DNA of 50,053 nucleotides from CAXBNB01 sp040151475 (GTDB taxonomy: Bacteria > Bacteroidota > Bacteroidia > Cytophagales > Cyclobacteriaceae): the NCBI RefSeq assembly GCF_040151475.1, contig NZ_JBDKWG010000095.1, positions 1 through 50,053 of the forward strand. The letters are read 5' to 3'. The translations under genes and the position numbers were made by a program. Positions 9,351 to 18,224 of the stretch are shown in pieces. Under the pieces are notes generated by a model. It made no database searches, was not told the DNA's origin, and saw nothing but the letters and a program-made list of their open reading frames with translations. Every line of letters starts with the position of its first letter. Positions within the stretch are counted from its first letter, which is position 1.

Positions 9351-9857
9351 CTACCCAACAGAAACAAATCTCTTCACATTTAAAGGATCAGGGCATTTAT
9401 CAAGTAAGTCCTTGTTAGATTTTTTCATGATTGGGTGAATGTAATCCGGAGCGATTTCTACCAATGGCACTAGGGTAAATCTTCTGTTTTGAATTTCAGG
9501 GTGAGGTATCATCAAGCCGTCTGTTGAAATTATGGCATCATTGAAATACAATATGTCTATGTCTATGATCCGTTCCATCCATTTTTCTATCCTGACCCTT
9601 CCCATTGTTTTTTCTATCTCAAGACAAATAAATAATGTCTGATCAGGATCATTGATCGTATCCACTTCCAATACCTGATTTAGGAAAGTATCCTGATCGC
9701 TCCTACCCCATGGTTCTGTTTCGTAGATGGCAGACGACTGTTTTACAATACCCAAAACCTCTTCTATATTACTTCTGGCTATTGCCAGGTTTTCGATCTT
9801 ATTCCCTTGATTTGTTCCCAGTAAGATGTAGCAGGTATTCTTTTCTTTTTCAGCCAT
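9351..9857 (-). CDS. folK: 2-amino-4-hydroxy-6-hydroxymethyldihydropteridine pyrophosphokinase
   Basis: FolK transfers pyrophosphate from ATP to 6-hydroxymethyl-7,8-dihydropterin in cytosolic folate synthesis. The 168-residue length is usual. Visible family motifs are CYILLGTNQGNKIENL at the start, the IYETEPWG loop, FLNQVLEVDT, MGR then WMERIIDIDILYFND (the conserved metal-binding DxD), and IPHPEIQNRRFTLVPLVEIAP. It is transcribed away from sppA, with 206 bases between the two starts; this head-to-head folK/sppA order is common in Bacteroidota. No operon partner is visible on its 3' side. Confidence 0.93.
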   Translation of the reverse strand: MAEKEKNTCYILLGTNQGNKIENLAIARSNIEEVLGIVKQSSAIYETEPWGRSDQDTFLNQVLEVDTINDPDQTLFICLEIEKTMGRVRIEKWMERIIDIDILYFNDAIISTDGLMIPHPEIQNRRFTLVPLVEIAPDYIHPIMKKSNKDLLDKCPDPLNVKRFVSVG

Positions 9858-9938
9858 ATTTACACTCTAAAATGCGAATATCAACGAAAAGCGAATATTA
9901 TTGTAATAAATCGTACGAAATAAGTACTCATGTATTGA

Positions 9939-9982
9939 TAGATTTGCATTTGGTCGGAAACAAAACAATTTGATCCAAATGC
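9939..9982 (+). promoter_or_regulatory. Candidate sppA promoter box and leader inverted repeat
   Basis: TAGATTTG at 9939-9946 matches the -7 consensus TAnnTTTG; no good -33 element is seen. It is followed by an 8-bp inverted repeat, GCATTTGG (9946-9953) and CCAAATGC (9975-9982), which could fold in the sppA leader. No function is known. Confidence 0.35.
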
Positions 9983-10063
9983 AGTTAAGTTTTCATAAAC
10001 AACAAATTAACAACCAACATTGATGACATCTATTGATGTTGCTAAAATGAAAATCAAAAAGAT

Positions 10064-11821
10064 ATGACGTTTTTTAAATCTGTAATGGCCACTATAGTTG
10101 GTCTGGTAATCGCCGGAATTTTACTTTCGATACTATTCATAATGGGCATAGCAGGACTGGTTGCATCAAGTTCGGGAGATGTCCCCACTGTCAAAGCCAA
10201 CTCTGTGCTGTACATCAATCTTTCCGGTTCTGTGGCAGAAAGAATTCCCGAAGACCCATTGGCAGAAGCTTTTGGTGAGGAAAACAGAGGGATAGAATTG
10301 TTGGCCACATTGAACGCATTGGAATATGCCAAAACAGACAACAATATTAAGGGAATATACATGGAACATGGCTACCTCTCCGGAGGTTATGGATCAATCG
10401 AAGAAATCAGAGATGCCATTGAGGATTTTAAATCTTCAGGAAAATTCGTTTATTCCTATGCGGAGTTTTTGAGTGAAGCCAACTACTATGTCGCTTCCGT
10501 ATCTGATGAAATCTATTTCAACCCTCAGGGTATTATGGAGTTGAACGGACTCAGTGCCAACATTACTTTTTTTAAAGGATTATTTGATAAACTGGAGATC
10601 GAACCACAAATATTCAGAGTGGGTACTTACAAAAGTGCCGTGGAGCCATTCATGAGAAAAGACATGAGTGAAGCCAACAGAGAGCAGGTAGGTTCATTTA
10701 TCAATTCTATTTATGATCATTATTTACAAAAAGTTTCAGCTTCAAGAGAAATTGATTATGACAAACTAAAAGTGATTTCTGACTCAATGTTAGTGAGAAA
10801 TGCAGAAGATGCATACAAATACAAACTTGTTACGAAAATTGCCTACAGTGACGAGATCAAGGCTTTGATCAGAGAACAACTAGAATTGAAAGAGGATGCC
10901 AAAATCAATTCGGTTTCACTAAAAAATTATATCAAACTGGCAAATTCTGTTGACAAATATTCTTCCAATAAGATCGCTGTAATTATTGCAGAGGGTGAAA
11001 TCGTAAGCGGAAAAGGAGATGTTGACAATGTAGGTTCTGACAAATTTGCCAGAGTCATAAAAAAAGCAAGGGAAAACGACAAAGTAAAAGCTGTAGTGAT
11101 CAGGGTAAACTCTCCCGGTGGTGGCATTGTTGCTTCAGACGTAATCTGGCATGAGATATTGCTGACGAAACAAAAGAAACCCGTAATCGCTTCTATGTCT
11201 TCTGTAGCAGCATCAGGAGGATATTATCTATCCATGCCTTGCGACACCATAGTTGCTCAACCAAATACCATTACCGGATCAATAGGCATATTTGGAATGA
11301 TGTTCAATATGAGCGGTTTTCTGGAAAACAAATTGGGAATTACTTCTGATGTGGTGAATACCGGCGAATTTTCTGACATATACACGGTATCAAGGCCATT
11401 GAATGACTATGAAAAAAGCATCATCCAGGGACGTGTTGAAGAAGGGTATGAATCTTTCACTGGTAAAGCTGCTGAAGGACGTAAAATGGATATAGAAGCA
11501 CTTAAAAAAGTAGCTTCAGGCAGGGTTTGGACTGGATCTCAGGCAAAGGAAATTGGTCTGGTAGATGTTTTGGGTAGCTATGATGATGCCATCAAAATAG
11601 CTGCCACCAAAGCAGGAATAGCTGATGACTATATGACCATTCTTTATCCAGAACTGAAATCAGAGTTTGAAGAGATCATGAGCAAATTGGTTGGTGAAAC
11701 TGAAGCCCGTTTCATGAAAGCCAATTATGGAAACATCACTCCGTACCTTGACCAAATTAAAAAGCTGGAAAACTACAATGGCATCCAAGCCAGAATGCCA
11801 TTTGATATAGAGATAAAGTAA
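10064..11821 (+). CDS. sppA: Signal peptide peptidase SppA, 67K type
   Basis: A membrane-bound serine/lysine protease of the S49 family that degrades signal peptides left after export. It is the long, two-domain form (585 residues). An N-terminal membrane anchor lies at about residues 8-30 (IVGLVIAGILLSILFIMGIAG). The general base Lys190 is in GTYKSAVEPF in the first domain. The nucleophile Ser384 is in SSVAASGGYYLSMPCD in the second, after VIRVNSPGGG. GSIGIFG follows the active site as in E. coli SppA. The start is the ATG at 10064, after a leader with candidate promoter elements. The stop codon is part of a shared terminator hairpin with the convergent GH92 gene. Confidence 0.95.
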   Translation: MTFFKSVMATIVGLVIAGILLSILFIMGIAGLVASSSGDVPTVKANSVLYINLSGSVAERIPEDPLAEAFGEENRGIELLATLNALEYAKTDNNIKGIYMEHGYLSGGYGSIEEIRDAIEDFKSSGKFVYSYAEFLSEANYYVASVSDEIYFNPQGIMELNGLSANITFFKGLFDKLEIEPQIFRVGTYKSAVEPFMRKDMSEANREQVGSFINSIYDHYLQKVSASREIDYDKLKVISDSMLVRNAEDAYKYKLVTKIAYSDEIKALIREQLELKEDAKINSVSLKNYIKLANSVDKYSSNKIAVIIAEGEIVSGKGDVDNVGSDKFARVIKKARENDKVKAVVIRVNSPGGGIVASDVIWHEILLTKQKKPVIASMSSVAASGGYYLSMPCDTIVAQPNTITGSIGIFGMMFNMSGFLENKLGITSDVVNTGEFSDIYTVSRPLNDYEKSIIQGRVEEGYESFTGKAAEGRKMDIEALKKVASGRVWTGSQAKEIGLVDVLGSYDDAIKIAATKAGIADDYMTILYPELKSEFEEIMSKLVGETEARFMKANYGNITPYLDQIKKLENYNGIQARMPFDIEIK

Positions 11822-11848
11822 AGAGCATTCAATATTATGCTCTTTACT
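11817..11848. terminator. Bidirectional terminator containing both stop codons
   Basis: A perfect 12-bp inverted repeat, AGTAAAGAGCAT (11817-11828) and ATGCTCTTTACT (11837-11848), with an 8-base loop. The sppA stop (11819-11821) is in the left arm and the stop of the convergent GH92 gene (11844-11846) is in the right arm, so both genes share one hairpin. Confidence 0.75.
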
Positions 11849-14171
11849 CTAATTCCTTCATAAAAAACTCAAGCTTTCCACCTTTTGCAATTTCATCATG
11901 ACGCAACCAGTAGCGGTCTAGTGGTTTTCCGTTGAGTTCTATCTTGTCAATATAAATTTGGCTGCTGGTATTCCTATTGACTACAATTTCAAGGGTCGAA
12001 TTACCAATTGGTAATAAGATATTGTCAAACAAAGGAGAAGTCAACTGGTATTTATCCGTTCCTGCCATTGGGTATATGCCCATGGCACTCAAAACGTACC
12101 ACGACGAAAGGGTAGCCCCATCGTCATTGCCATCAAGTCCGCCAGATTCTACTTTGTATTTGTTATCCAAAATCCATCTTACCCATTTCTGTGTAAGGTC
12201 CGGCCTGCCTGCTTCATTGAAAAGATACGCAACATGTATGTCAGGTTGATTGCCATGCCAGTAGTATGATCCCGGAGAAAATGTAGCATAGTCAGGATCA
12301 GCTTTTTCAAAAAATGAATTCAACTCCTCTACAAAATACTCTTTACTCTTAAAAAGAGCTATCAGTCCCTGTGGATCGTGAGGCACCATCCACCTCCATT
12401 GCAATGCTGACCCCTCTACATAATCATCTGTCAATATGCCATCAAAATCTGTGTAAGTAAGCTGCAATGGCTCAATTGGATCAAACGTGCCATCAGTTCT
12501 TCGGGGTTGAAAATATTGCGTTTCAGGATTCCAGGTGTTTTTATAATAATTGGATTGAGCGAAAAACCTGCTGGCATCCTCTTCATGCCCCAGTGCCTTG
12601 GCGAGCAAGGCATTGGAATAATCAGCCCAGGCATATTCCAATGTTTTTGATACTGATCTGTCAGTAACTTCTGATGGACAATATTCATATTGCAAATACT
12701 CTTCGATGCTTCTTCTACCGGAAGCATCTGTTTCTTTAGGTGTCTTTTTAGTTCCGAGATACTTCATTCCATCATAAGCGGACTCCACATCAAAATCAGT
12801 TATTCCCTTCAAATAGGATTCTGCAATCATCATAGAGGCTGGAGAAGCCAGCATCGAGTTGGAATAACCACTTCCAGACGGCCATCGGGGCAGATAACCT
12901 CCCTGCTCCTTCATTTTCACCATAGAAACCAACATGTCTCTTTGTTCCTTTTGAGCGATCAGGTTGTACAATGGATGCAAAGTCCGGTAGGTATCCCAAA
13001 GGGATAAATCTGTGTAATAGTTGAATGCCGTATCTGTTTGATGAACCTGTTTGTCAAAACCATGATACTCTCCATTAACATCTGTGTATGTGGTCGGCAT
13101 AATAAACGAGCGGTACAACGCAGTATAGAAAATGGTTTTCTGTTCTTCGGTAGCTCCCTTAATTTTTATCACAGAAAGCTTTTCCTCCCACTTGCCCTTT
13201 GCTTCAGTCAATATGTCTTCAAAGGTTTTACCGGAAGTTTCAACGGTTCTGTTCAATCGGGCATTTTCAATACTTACATAAGAAATGCCCACTTTTGCAT
13301 TCACTACCAGTGGATTCTTTGTCTTGTTAAATCCAATGTCAACACCAAGCGTATCTCCTTCTGCTTCACTTAATGATTGAAAATACTTCTTTCCATTCCA
13401 AATGCCATAAGTCTCAAATTTTTGATCAAATTTTGCTGAAAAGTAAACTTTAGAACCTCCGTACCGACTACCAAAAGTTCCAAAAGCAGTAATTGCTCCT
13501 TCGATTTCTGAAGTCTCTGGTTTAATTTTCACCAGACCATTGTTCGTACGTTTGTTGTCTATAGCACTACTGATATCAATCAATAAATGTGGCTGATTAT
13601 CTTTCTCGAAAGTATAACGGTGAACTCCTGTATGGCTTGCAGTAGTAAGTTCTGCCTTCACTCCCCTATCTTCAAGATCAACTGAATAATAGCCCGGAAA
13701 AGCAATTTCAGTGTCATGAGAAAATGGGATATACTCCTTATTGCAGTAATCAATCCGTGTCTGTTCACCATAGCCCGGAACGAACCTAAACTGCCCCCCA
13801 TCAGTAGCTCCAGTGCCACTCAGACGGTTGTGGCTAAAACCTACAATTTTATTGTTCCAATAATGATACCCCGAGGTGTTAAAGCTTTCTTCGTTGAGGA
13901 AAATAGATGCCGTTTCCGGACTCAACCTCACCATGCTAAATGGTAATGCTACTCCTGGAAAGTTGTGACCACAAACCCACGGATAACCACCTGTTCCTAT
14001 AAAGGTGTTGACATATTGTCCGTAACCAGTCGGTGTTTCCGGATTTTCTACTGTTTGTGGTAATTTTCTGGCAACCAAATAATGCTTTACCCAGATTACC
14101 CCAATAAAAAGACCTATTGCAAGAAAAATCATTCCCACCAATAGGCCTGTATATTTTAATATCTTTTTCAA
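11844..14171 (-). CDS. GH92 family alpha-mannosidase, membrane-anchored
   Basis: A 775-residue glycoside hydrolase of family 92, calcium-dependent exo-alpha-mannosidases mostly acting on alpha-1,2 links of N-glycans or yeast mannan. An N-terminal membrane segment (about residues 7-29, YTGLLVGMIFLAIGLFIGVIW) anchors it instead of a lipobox. Family motifs: YVNTFIGTGG and HNFPGVALPFSMVRLSPET at the start, SGYHYWNNKIVGFSHNRLSGTG, SLWDTYRTLHPLYNL, and near the C-terminus GLDGNDDGATLSSWYV then LSAMGIYPM, which contains the catalytic-region Asp pair. No SusC/SusD pair or other glycan gene is next to it, so this is not a polysaccharide utilisation locus. The exact linkage cannot be read from sequence. 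Confidence 0.93.
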   Translation of the reverse strand: MKKILKYTGLLVGMIFLAIGLFIGVIWVKHYLVARKLPQTVENPETPTGYGQYVNTFIGTGGYPWVCGHNFPGVALPFSMVRLSPETASIFLNEESFNTSGYHYWNNKIVGFSHNRLSGTGATDGGQFRFVPGYGEQTRIDYCNKEYIPFSHDTEIAFPGYYSVDLEDRGVKAELTTASHTGVHRYTFEKDNQPHLLIDISSAIDNKRTNNGLVKIKPETSEIEGAITAFGTFGSRYGGSKVYFSAKFDQKFETYGIWNGKKYFQSLSEAEGDTLGVDIGFNKTKNPLVVNAKVGISYVSIENARLNRTVETSGKTFEDILTEAKGKWEEKLSVIKIKGATEEQKTIFYTALYRSFIMPTTYTDVNGEYHGFDKQVHQTDTAFNYYTDLSLWDTYRTLHPLYNLIAQKEQRDMLVSMVKMKEQGGYLPRWPSGSGYSNSMLASPASMMIAESYLKGITDFDVESAYDGMKYLGTKKTPKETDASGRRSIEEYLQYEYCPSEVTDRSVSKTLEYAWADYSNALLAKALGHEEDASRFFAQSNYYKNTWNPETQYFQPRRTDGTFDPIEPLQLTYTDFDGILTDDYVEGSALQWRWMVPHDPQGLIALFKSKEYFVEELNSFFEKADPDYATFSPGSYYWHGNQPDIHVAYLFNEAGRPDLTQKWVRWILDNKYKVESGGLDGNDDGATLSSWYVLSAMGIYPMAGTDKYQLTSPLFDNILLPIGNSTLEIVVNRNTSSQIYIDKIELNGKPLDRYWLRHDEIAKGGKLEFFMKELE

Positions 14172-14172
14172 C

Positions 14173-14239
14173 TTAATCTATTTTTCAGTCAGTTCGATTA
14201 CATCGAATTTACAACCATTAAGGTTATAATATAGATTAA
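14173..14239. other. Intergenic hairpin-rich stretch between cobA-DUF4202 and GH92
   Basis: TTAATCTAT (14173-14181) and ATAGATTAA (14231-14239) form a 9-bp inverted repeat. Inside it lies a small hairpin, TTCGAT/ATCGAA (14193-14207). It follows the DUF4202 gene on the minus strand and may be a weak terminator or processing signal. It has no strong T tract. Confidence 0.3.
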
Positions 14240-14246
14240 AGTGTAT

Positions 14247-14822
14247 TTAAGCTAAAGCTTCTTTTATAATCTTCAGCTCTTTTTCTTCAAAAGGCAGTTT
14301 CAGAGCTGCCTCATGCCCCTGTTCTGTCATTTTACCCCATGTTTTTTGAACAATATCAATCAATTTCTCATGAGTACTTTTAGCTGCAAAATCCTTAAAG
14401 TAGTATTTCAAAAAGACCAGGCAAATCACATCTTCCAATGTCTTTGATTGACTGTCTTTCTTCAGATTCTTTTTTGTTATAAGCTCTACAACTTCTTTTA
14501 TAAAATCCTCTGAACACTCCTCACTTTTCAATATCTCCGCTACCAATTCACCATGGAATATCTTCAATTGAGTACGCCATTTCAGGTATCCCTTTCTATC
14601 CATAGGATAATCAGAACGAGGAATAGACCATCTCTTGATGTGCTGACCCCTTGCAGCAATTTGTAATGCTTCCGATGGATTGGTTACATAGTCATGCAAC
14701 ATATCGGTCATCCGTTGGCTATACAATATTTCTTTGGGGTATGACTGCCCTTCAGATTCCTCAATGTTAGGATCCTGAACATTGATTTCGTCGATCTTAG
14801 CGAATATATTCGATATTTTCAT
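14247..14822 (-). CDS. DUF4202 domain-containing protein
   Basis: A 191-residue cytosolic protein matching the DUF4202 family by eye: INVQDPNIEESEGQSYPKE, LYSQRMTDMLHDYVTNPSEA, AARGQHIKRWSIPRSDYPMD, RKGYLKWRTQLKIFHGELVA, LEDVICLVFLKYYFKDFAAK and QKTWGKMTEQGHEAALKLPF. Conserved His and Asp residues in AARGQHIKRW and FHGELVAEIL suggest an HD-like helical fold with a possible metal site; that is inference. No reaction is established for the family. It begins 2 bases after the cobA stop, so the two are one operon. That operon is divergent from nirB, which points to a role in nitrite reduction or siroheme supply. Confidence 0.82.
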   Translation of the reverse strand: MKISNIFAKIDEINVQDPNIEESEGQSYPKEILYSQRMTDMLHDYVTNPSEALQIAARGQHIKRWSIPRSDYPMDRKGYLKWRTQLKIFHGELVAEILKSEECSEDFIKEVVELITKKNLKKDSQSKTLEDVICLVFLKYYFKDFAAKSTHEKLIDIVQKTWGKMTEQGHEAALKLPFEEKELKIIKEALA

Positions 14823-14824
14823 AG

Positions 14825-15583
14825 CTACTTAGCAACGTATTTAGAAGATATACCTTTAAGAGTCTCACTTCCATATTTCACCACCTCTCCGATAACAATA
14901 ACAGAAGGAGAAGCCAGTTCTTTTTCTGTTACAATACTTTCTATGGTAGAAATTTTCCCGAAACCTGATTTCTCATTTTCGCAGGTTCCATTCATTATTA
15001 CTGCTATGGGTTCATCTTCTCCTCTATATTTTTTAAATAATTCTATGATAGAAGCTAGTTTTTTCATTCCCATCAAAATGATAACAGTCGCCGATGACTG
15101 AGCAGCCAAATGCATGTCTTTTGACAATGTATCTTCTTTGGTTGTACCAGTAATCACCCAAAAACTTTCGTTAACCCCTCTTTTTGTAATAGGAATATTT
15201 TGAATAACCGGAACAGCAATAGCACTACTGATGCCAGGCACGATTTCTACTTCTAACCCATGTAACAAAGCATGATCTTTCTCTTCGTGCCCTCTGCCAA
15301 ATACAAAAGGATCTCCACCTTTCAAACGCACTACCGTGCCATACTCCAACGCATATTGTACAATCATCTGATTGATCTCCTGCTGCTGCTGATAATGCAA
15401 TCCGGCACGCTTTCCCACATAAACCAATTTCACATCGGGTTTACAATATTTTAAAAGGAGATCATTTGCCAAAGCATCGTACAATACCACATCTGCACTC
15501 TTAAGCGCATTTACTCCCTTCAGTGTAATCAGTTCTTCGTCACCTGGTCCTGCACCCACCAATATGAGCTTTGGTTTATTCAT
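14825..15583 (-). CDS. cobA: Uroporphyrinogen-III C-methyltransferase
   Basis: A SAM-dependent methylase that converts uroporphyrinogen III to precorrin-2, the first step to siroheme, the cofactor of the nitrite reductase encoded next door. The 252-residue single-domain form shows all tetrapyrrole-methylase motifs: LVGAGPGDEELITLKGVNAL, ADVVLYDALA, VVRLKGGDPFVFGRGHEE, EIVPGISSAIAVP, ITKRGVNESFWVITGT and VIVIGEVV. It lacks the CysG dehydrogenase/ferrochelatase part, which must be encoded elsewhere. It is the first gene of a two-gene minus-strand operon with DUF4202. A -7-like box, TAGTTTTG on the minus strand (15588-15595), lies only 4 bases from the start codon, so the transcript may be nearly leaderless. 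Confidence 0.95.
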   Translation of the reverse strand: MNKPKLILVGAGPGDEELITLKGVNALKSADVVLYDALANDLLLKYCKPDVKLVYVGKRAGLHYQQQQEINQMIVQYALEYGTVVRLKGGDPFVFGRGHEEKDHALLHGLEVEIVPGISSAIAVPVIQNIPITKRGVNESFWVITGTTKEDTLSKDMHLAAQSSATVIILMGMKKLASIIELFKKYRGEDEPIAVIMNGTCENEKSGFGKISTIESIVTEKELASPSVIVIGEVVKYGSETLKGISSKYVAK

Positions 15584-15587
15584 GTCA

Positions 15588-15603
15588 CAAAACTAAGTAC
15601 TTA
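15588..15603 (-). promoter_or_regulatory. Candidate cobA promoter box with adjoining palindrome
   Basis: On the minus strand 15595-15588 reads TAGTTTTG, a fit to TAnnTTTG. It overlaps the end of a perfect palindrome, TAAGTACTTA (15594-15603). The palindrome could be an operator for the cobA-DUF4202 operon. Confidence 0.4.
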
Positions 15604-15622
15604 AATATTATCAAGGTTGAAT

Positions 15623-15693
15623 CACGTACATATTTTTACATGAATACGTAATAACTACTTGCTTTTAAAATATTAACTACGTAATTTTACGTA
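15623..15693. promoter_or_regulatory. TACGTA operator array in the cobA/nirB divergent promoter region
   Basis: TACGTA occurs at 15645-15650, 15678-15683 and 15688-15693, with a CACGTA variant at 15623-15628. Start-to-start distances are 22, 33 and 10 bases, close to whole turns of the helix. The last two copies read TACGTAATTTTACGTA. The last copy ends 13 bases before the nirB start and overlaps a TATATTTA sequence (15692-15699) that could be the nirB -7 box. The same hexamer is found before the other nitrate genes. Which protein binds is not shown. Confidence 0.6.
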
Positions 15694-15706
15694 TATTTAA
15701 ATAGTT

Positions 15707-18211
15707 ATGGAAAAAATAGTAGTTATAGGAAACGGAATGGTTGGTTATAAGTTTTGTGAAAAACTAAGATCAAAAGCCTCAACCAATGAATTTTCAATCA
15801 CTGTATTTGGCGAAGAACCAATTCCCGCATACGACAGGGTTCATTTAAGTGAATACTTCACCAATCAATCTTCTGAGGAGCTATTCATGGCTCCTCGCTC
15901 ATGGTATGAAGAAAATCAAATTGAGTTAATTACCGGAGAATTGATTGTGGAAATTGACAGAAAAGCAAAAAAAGTAATTAGCTATAAAGGCCGGGAAGAA
16001 TCCTATGATAAGCTCATTCTCGCTACTGGTTCAGGGGCATTTGTTCCTCCAATAGAGGGTGTAGAAAAACAAGGCGTTTTTGTTTACCGAACTATAGAAG
16101 ACCTGGATGCCATCATTGATTACAGTAAAAAAGCAAAATCGGCAGCCGTCCTTGGTGGCGGTTTACTTGGTCTGGAGGCTGGTAAAGCAATGCTTGATTT
16201 GCAACTGGAAACACATGTCATTGAATTTGCTTCCCGTCTTATGCCAAGGCAACTCGACAATACTGGCTCGGAAATATTAAAAAACAAACTGGAATTACTG
16301 GGAATAACCCTTCATCTCCATAAAAACACAAAAAAAATAATCGGAGACAATAAAATTTCCGGTCTGAAATTCACTGATGAAACATCCCTAAACGTGGATA
16401 TGCTTGTGATTTCATGTGGTATTAAATCCAGAGACGAGCTGGCCAAATCTTGTGGGCTTGAAACCGATGCTCGTGGTGGGTTTATTGTAAATGACCTACT
16501 CAAAACAAATGATCCAGAAATATACGCTATAGGCGAGGCAGCTTCACACAAAGGAATGGTTTATGGACTGGTTGCCCCTGGTTATGAAATGGCCAGTGTG
16601 GTAGTTGAGCAGTTGATCAAAGGAAAGAATAAAACCTACACTGACTTTGACATGTCAACAAAGCTAAAACTGATAGGGATTGATGTAGCCAGTTTTGGTG
16701 ATCCTTTTTGTGAAAACACACTTAGCAAACCTATTATATTAGAAGACAAAGTGGCTGGCATATACAAACGCATCAATATATCCCAAGACGGAAAAAAGTT
16801 GCTTGGAGGTATATTAGTGGGTGATGCAGAATCATTCAATATTTTGCTTCAAATGGTTCAAAATGGCATGCCCCTTCCACCCAACCCGGAAGATTTAATT
16901 TTAGGATCTCGAGGTGGAGAACCAAATGGAGGTGGCATTGACGCACTCCCGGATACAGCTCAAATATGCTCGTGCGAAGATGTTACAAAAGGTAGTATCT
17001 GCTCTGCTGTAGAAGAGAATGGTTTTGAAAATATTGACCAGGTAAAAAAATGCACCAAAGCCGGAACCGGATGTGGTGCCTGTACTCCAATGGTCACAGA
17101 TATATTCAACGCCAAACTTAAGTCCATGGGTAAGGTCGTGAAAAAAGTGCTTTGTGAGCATTTTGATTATTCCCGCCAGGAACTATTCGATATAATCAAA
17201 GTTGAACAAATAAAGGATTATGACGAACTACTGGACAAATATGGACAAGGCGATGGATGCGAAGTATGCAAACCTGCCACAGCATCATTATTTGCCAGTA
17301 TTTGGAATGAAATGATCCTAAAACAAGACACCATTCAAGACAGTAATGACAGGTATTTAGCCAACATTCAAAAGGGAGGTTCATACTCTGTAGTTCCACG
17401 AATTCCAGGAGGCGAAATCACTCCTGATAAATTGATTACCATAGGTCAGGTAGCAAAAAAATACAATCTCTATACGAAAATTACGGGAGGACAAAGAATT
17501 GACTTGTTTGGTGCCCGGGTAGATCAATTGCCTGACATATGGGAAGAGTTAATCAACGCTGGTTTTGAAAGTGGTCATGCCTATGGCAAATCACTTAGAA
17601 CTGTGAAGAGTTGCGTTGGTTCTACCTGGTGCCGCTATGGGTTACACGATTCTGTGTCATTCGCCATTGAAGTGGAAGAACGATATAGAGGCATCAGGTC
17701 TCCTCACAAACTCAAAGGTGGAGTTTCGGGTTGCAGAAGAGAATGTGCAGAAGCTCAAAGTAAAGATTTTGGAATTATCGCTACTGAAATTGGTTGGAAC
17801 TTGTATGTGTGCGGAAATGGTGGAGCCAACCCAAAACACGCAGTTTTATTGGCAGGTGATATCGACAAAGAAACCTGTGTGAAATATCTGGACAGATTTT
17901 TAATGTTTTACCTAAAAACAGCAGAACCATTAAACAGGACTGCTACCTGGCTCAATAAAATGGAAGGAGGAATTGAATACTTAAAAGATGTCATCGTGAA
18001 TGACTCTCTCCATATAGGCGATCAATTAGAAAAAGAAATGCAATTCATGGTAGATACATACAAATGTGAATGGAAGGAAGTAGTAAACACTCCTCATTTA
18101 AGAGCCAAATTCAAACATTTTATCAACTCAGAAGAAATTGATCCCAATATCAAATTCAATGACATGCGTGGGCAGATTGTTCCGGCAAACTGGGCAACTA
18201 CCAATTCATAA
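15707..18211 (+). CDS. nirB: Assimilatory nitrite reductase [NAD(P)H] large subunit
   Basis: NirB reduces nitrite to ammonium in the cytosol with NAD(P)H, FAD, a [4Fe-4S] cluster and siroheme. The 834-residue length is typical. Domain order: FAD/NAD(P) reductase from residue 4 (VVIGNGMVGYKF) with a second nucleotide fold (AAVLGGGLLGLEAGKA). A BFD-like [2Fe-2S] domain has CSC at 421-423 and GCGAC about 30 residues later. A second Cys pair (GDGCEVCKP) follows, then the ferredoxin-like half domain (GGEITPDKLITIGQVAKKYN). The siroheme/[4Fe-4S] ligands are complete: Cys636 and Cys642 (SCVGSTWC) and Cys676 and Cys680 (GCRREC). nirD follows after 13 bases. The promoter has TACGTA boxes shared with the rest of the nitrate genes. 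Confidence 0.96.
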   Translation: MEKIVVIGNGMVGYKFCEKLRSKASTNEFSITVFGEEPIPAYDRVHLSEYFTNQSSEELFMAPRSWYEENQIELITGELIVEIDRKAKKVISYKGREESYDKLILATGSGAFVPPIEGVEKQGVFVYRTIEDLDAIIDYSKKAKSAAVLGGGLLGLEAGKAMLDLQLETHVIEFASRLMPRQLDNTGSEILKNKLELLGITLHLHKNTKKIIGDNKISGLKFTDETSLNVDMLVISCGIKSRDELAKSCGLETDARGGFIVNDLLKTNDPEIYAIGEAASHKGMVYGLVAPGYEMASVVVEQLIKGKNKTYTDFDMSTKLKLIGIDVASFGDPFCENTLSKPIILEDKVAGIYKRINISQDGKKLLGGILVGDAESFNILLQMVQNGMPLPPNPEDLILGSRGGEPNGGGIDALPDTAQICSCEDVTKGSICSAVEENGFENIDQVKKCTKAGTGCGACTPMVTDIFNAKLKSMGKVVKKVLCEHFDYSRQELFDIIKVEQIKDYDELLDKYGQGDGCEVCKPATASLFASIWNEMILKQDTIQDSNDRYLANIQKGGSYSVVPRIPGGEITPDKLITIGQVAKKYNLYTKITGGQRIDLFGARVDQLPDIWEELINAGFESGHAYGKSLRTVKSCVGSTWCRYGLHDSVSFAIEVEERYRGIRSPHKLKGGVSGCRRECAEAQSKDFGIIATEIGWNLYVCGNGGANPKHAVLLAGDIDKETCVKYLDRFLMFYLKTAEPLNRTATWLNKMEGGIEYLKDVIVNDSLHIGDQLEKEMQFMVDTYKCEWKEVVNTPHLRAKFKHFINSEEIDPNIKFNDMRGQIVPANWATTNS

Positions 18212-18224
18212 CCAATAAAACGAC

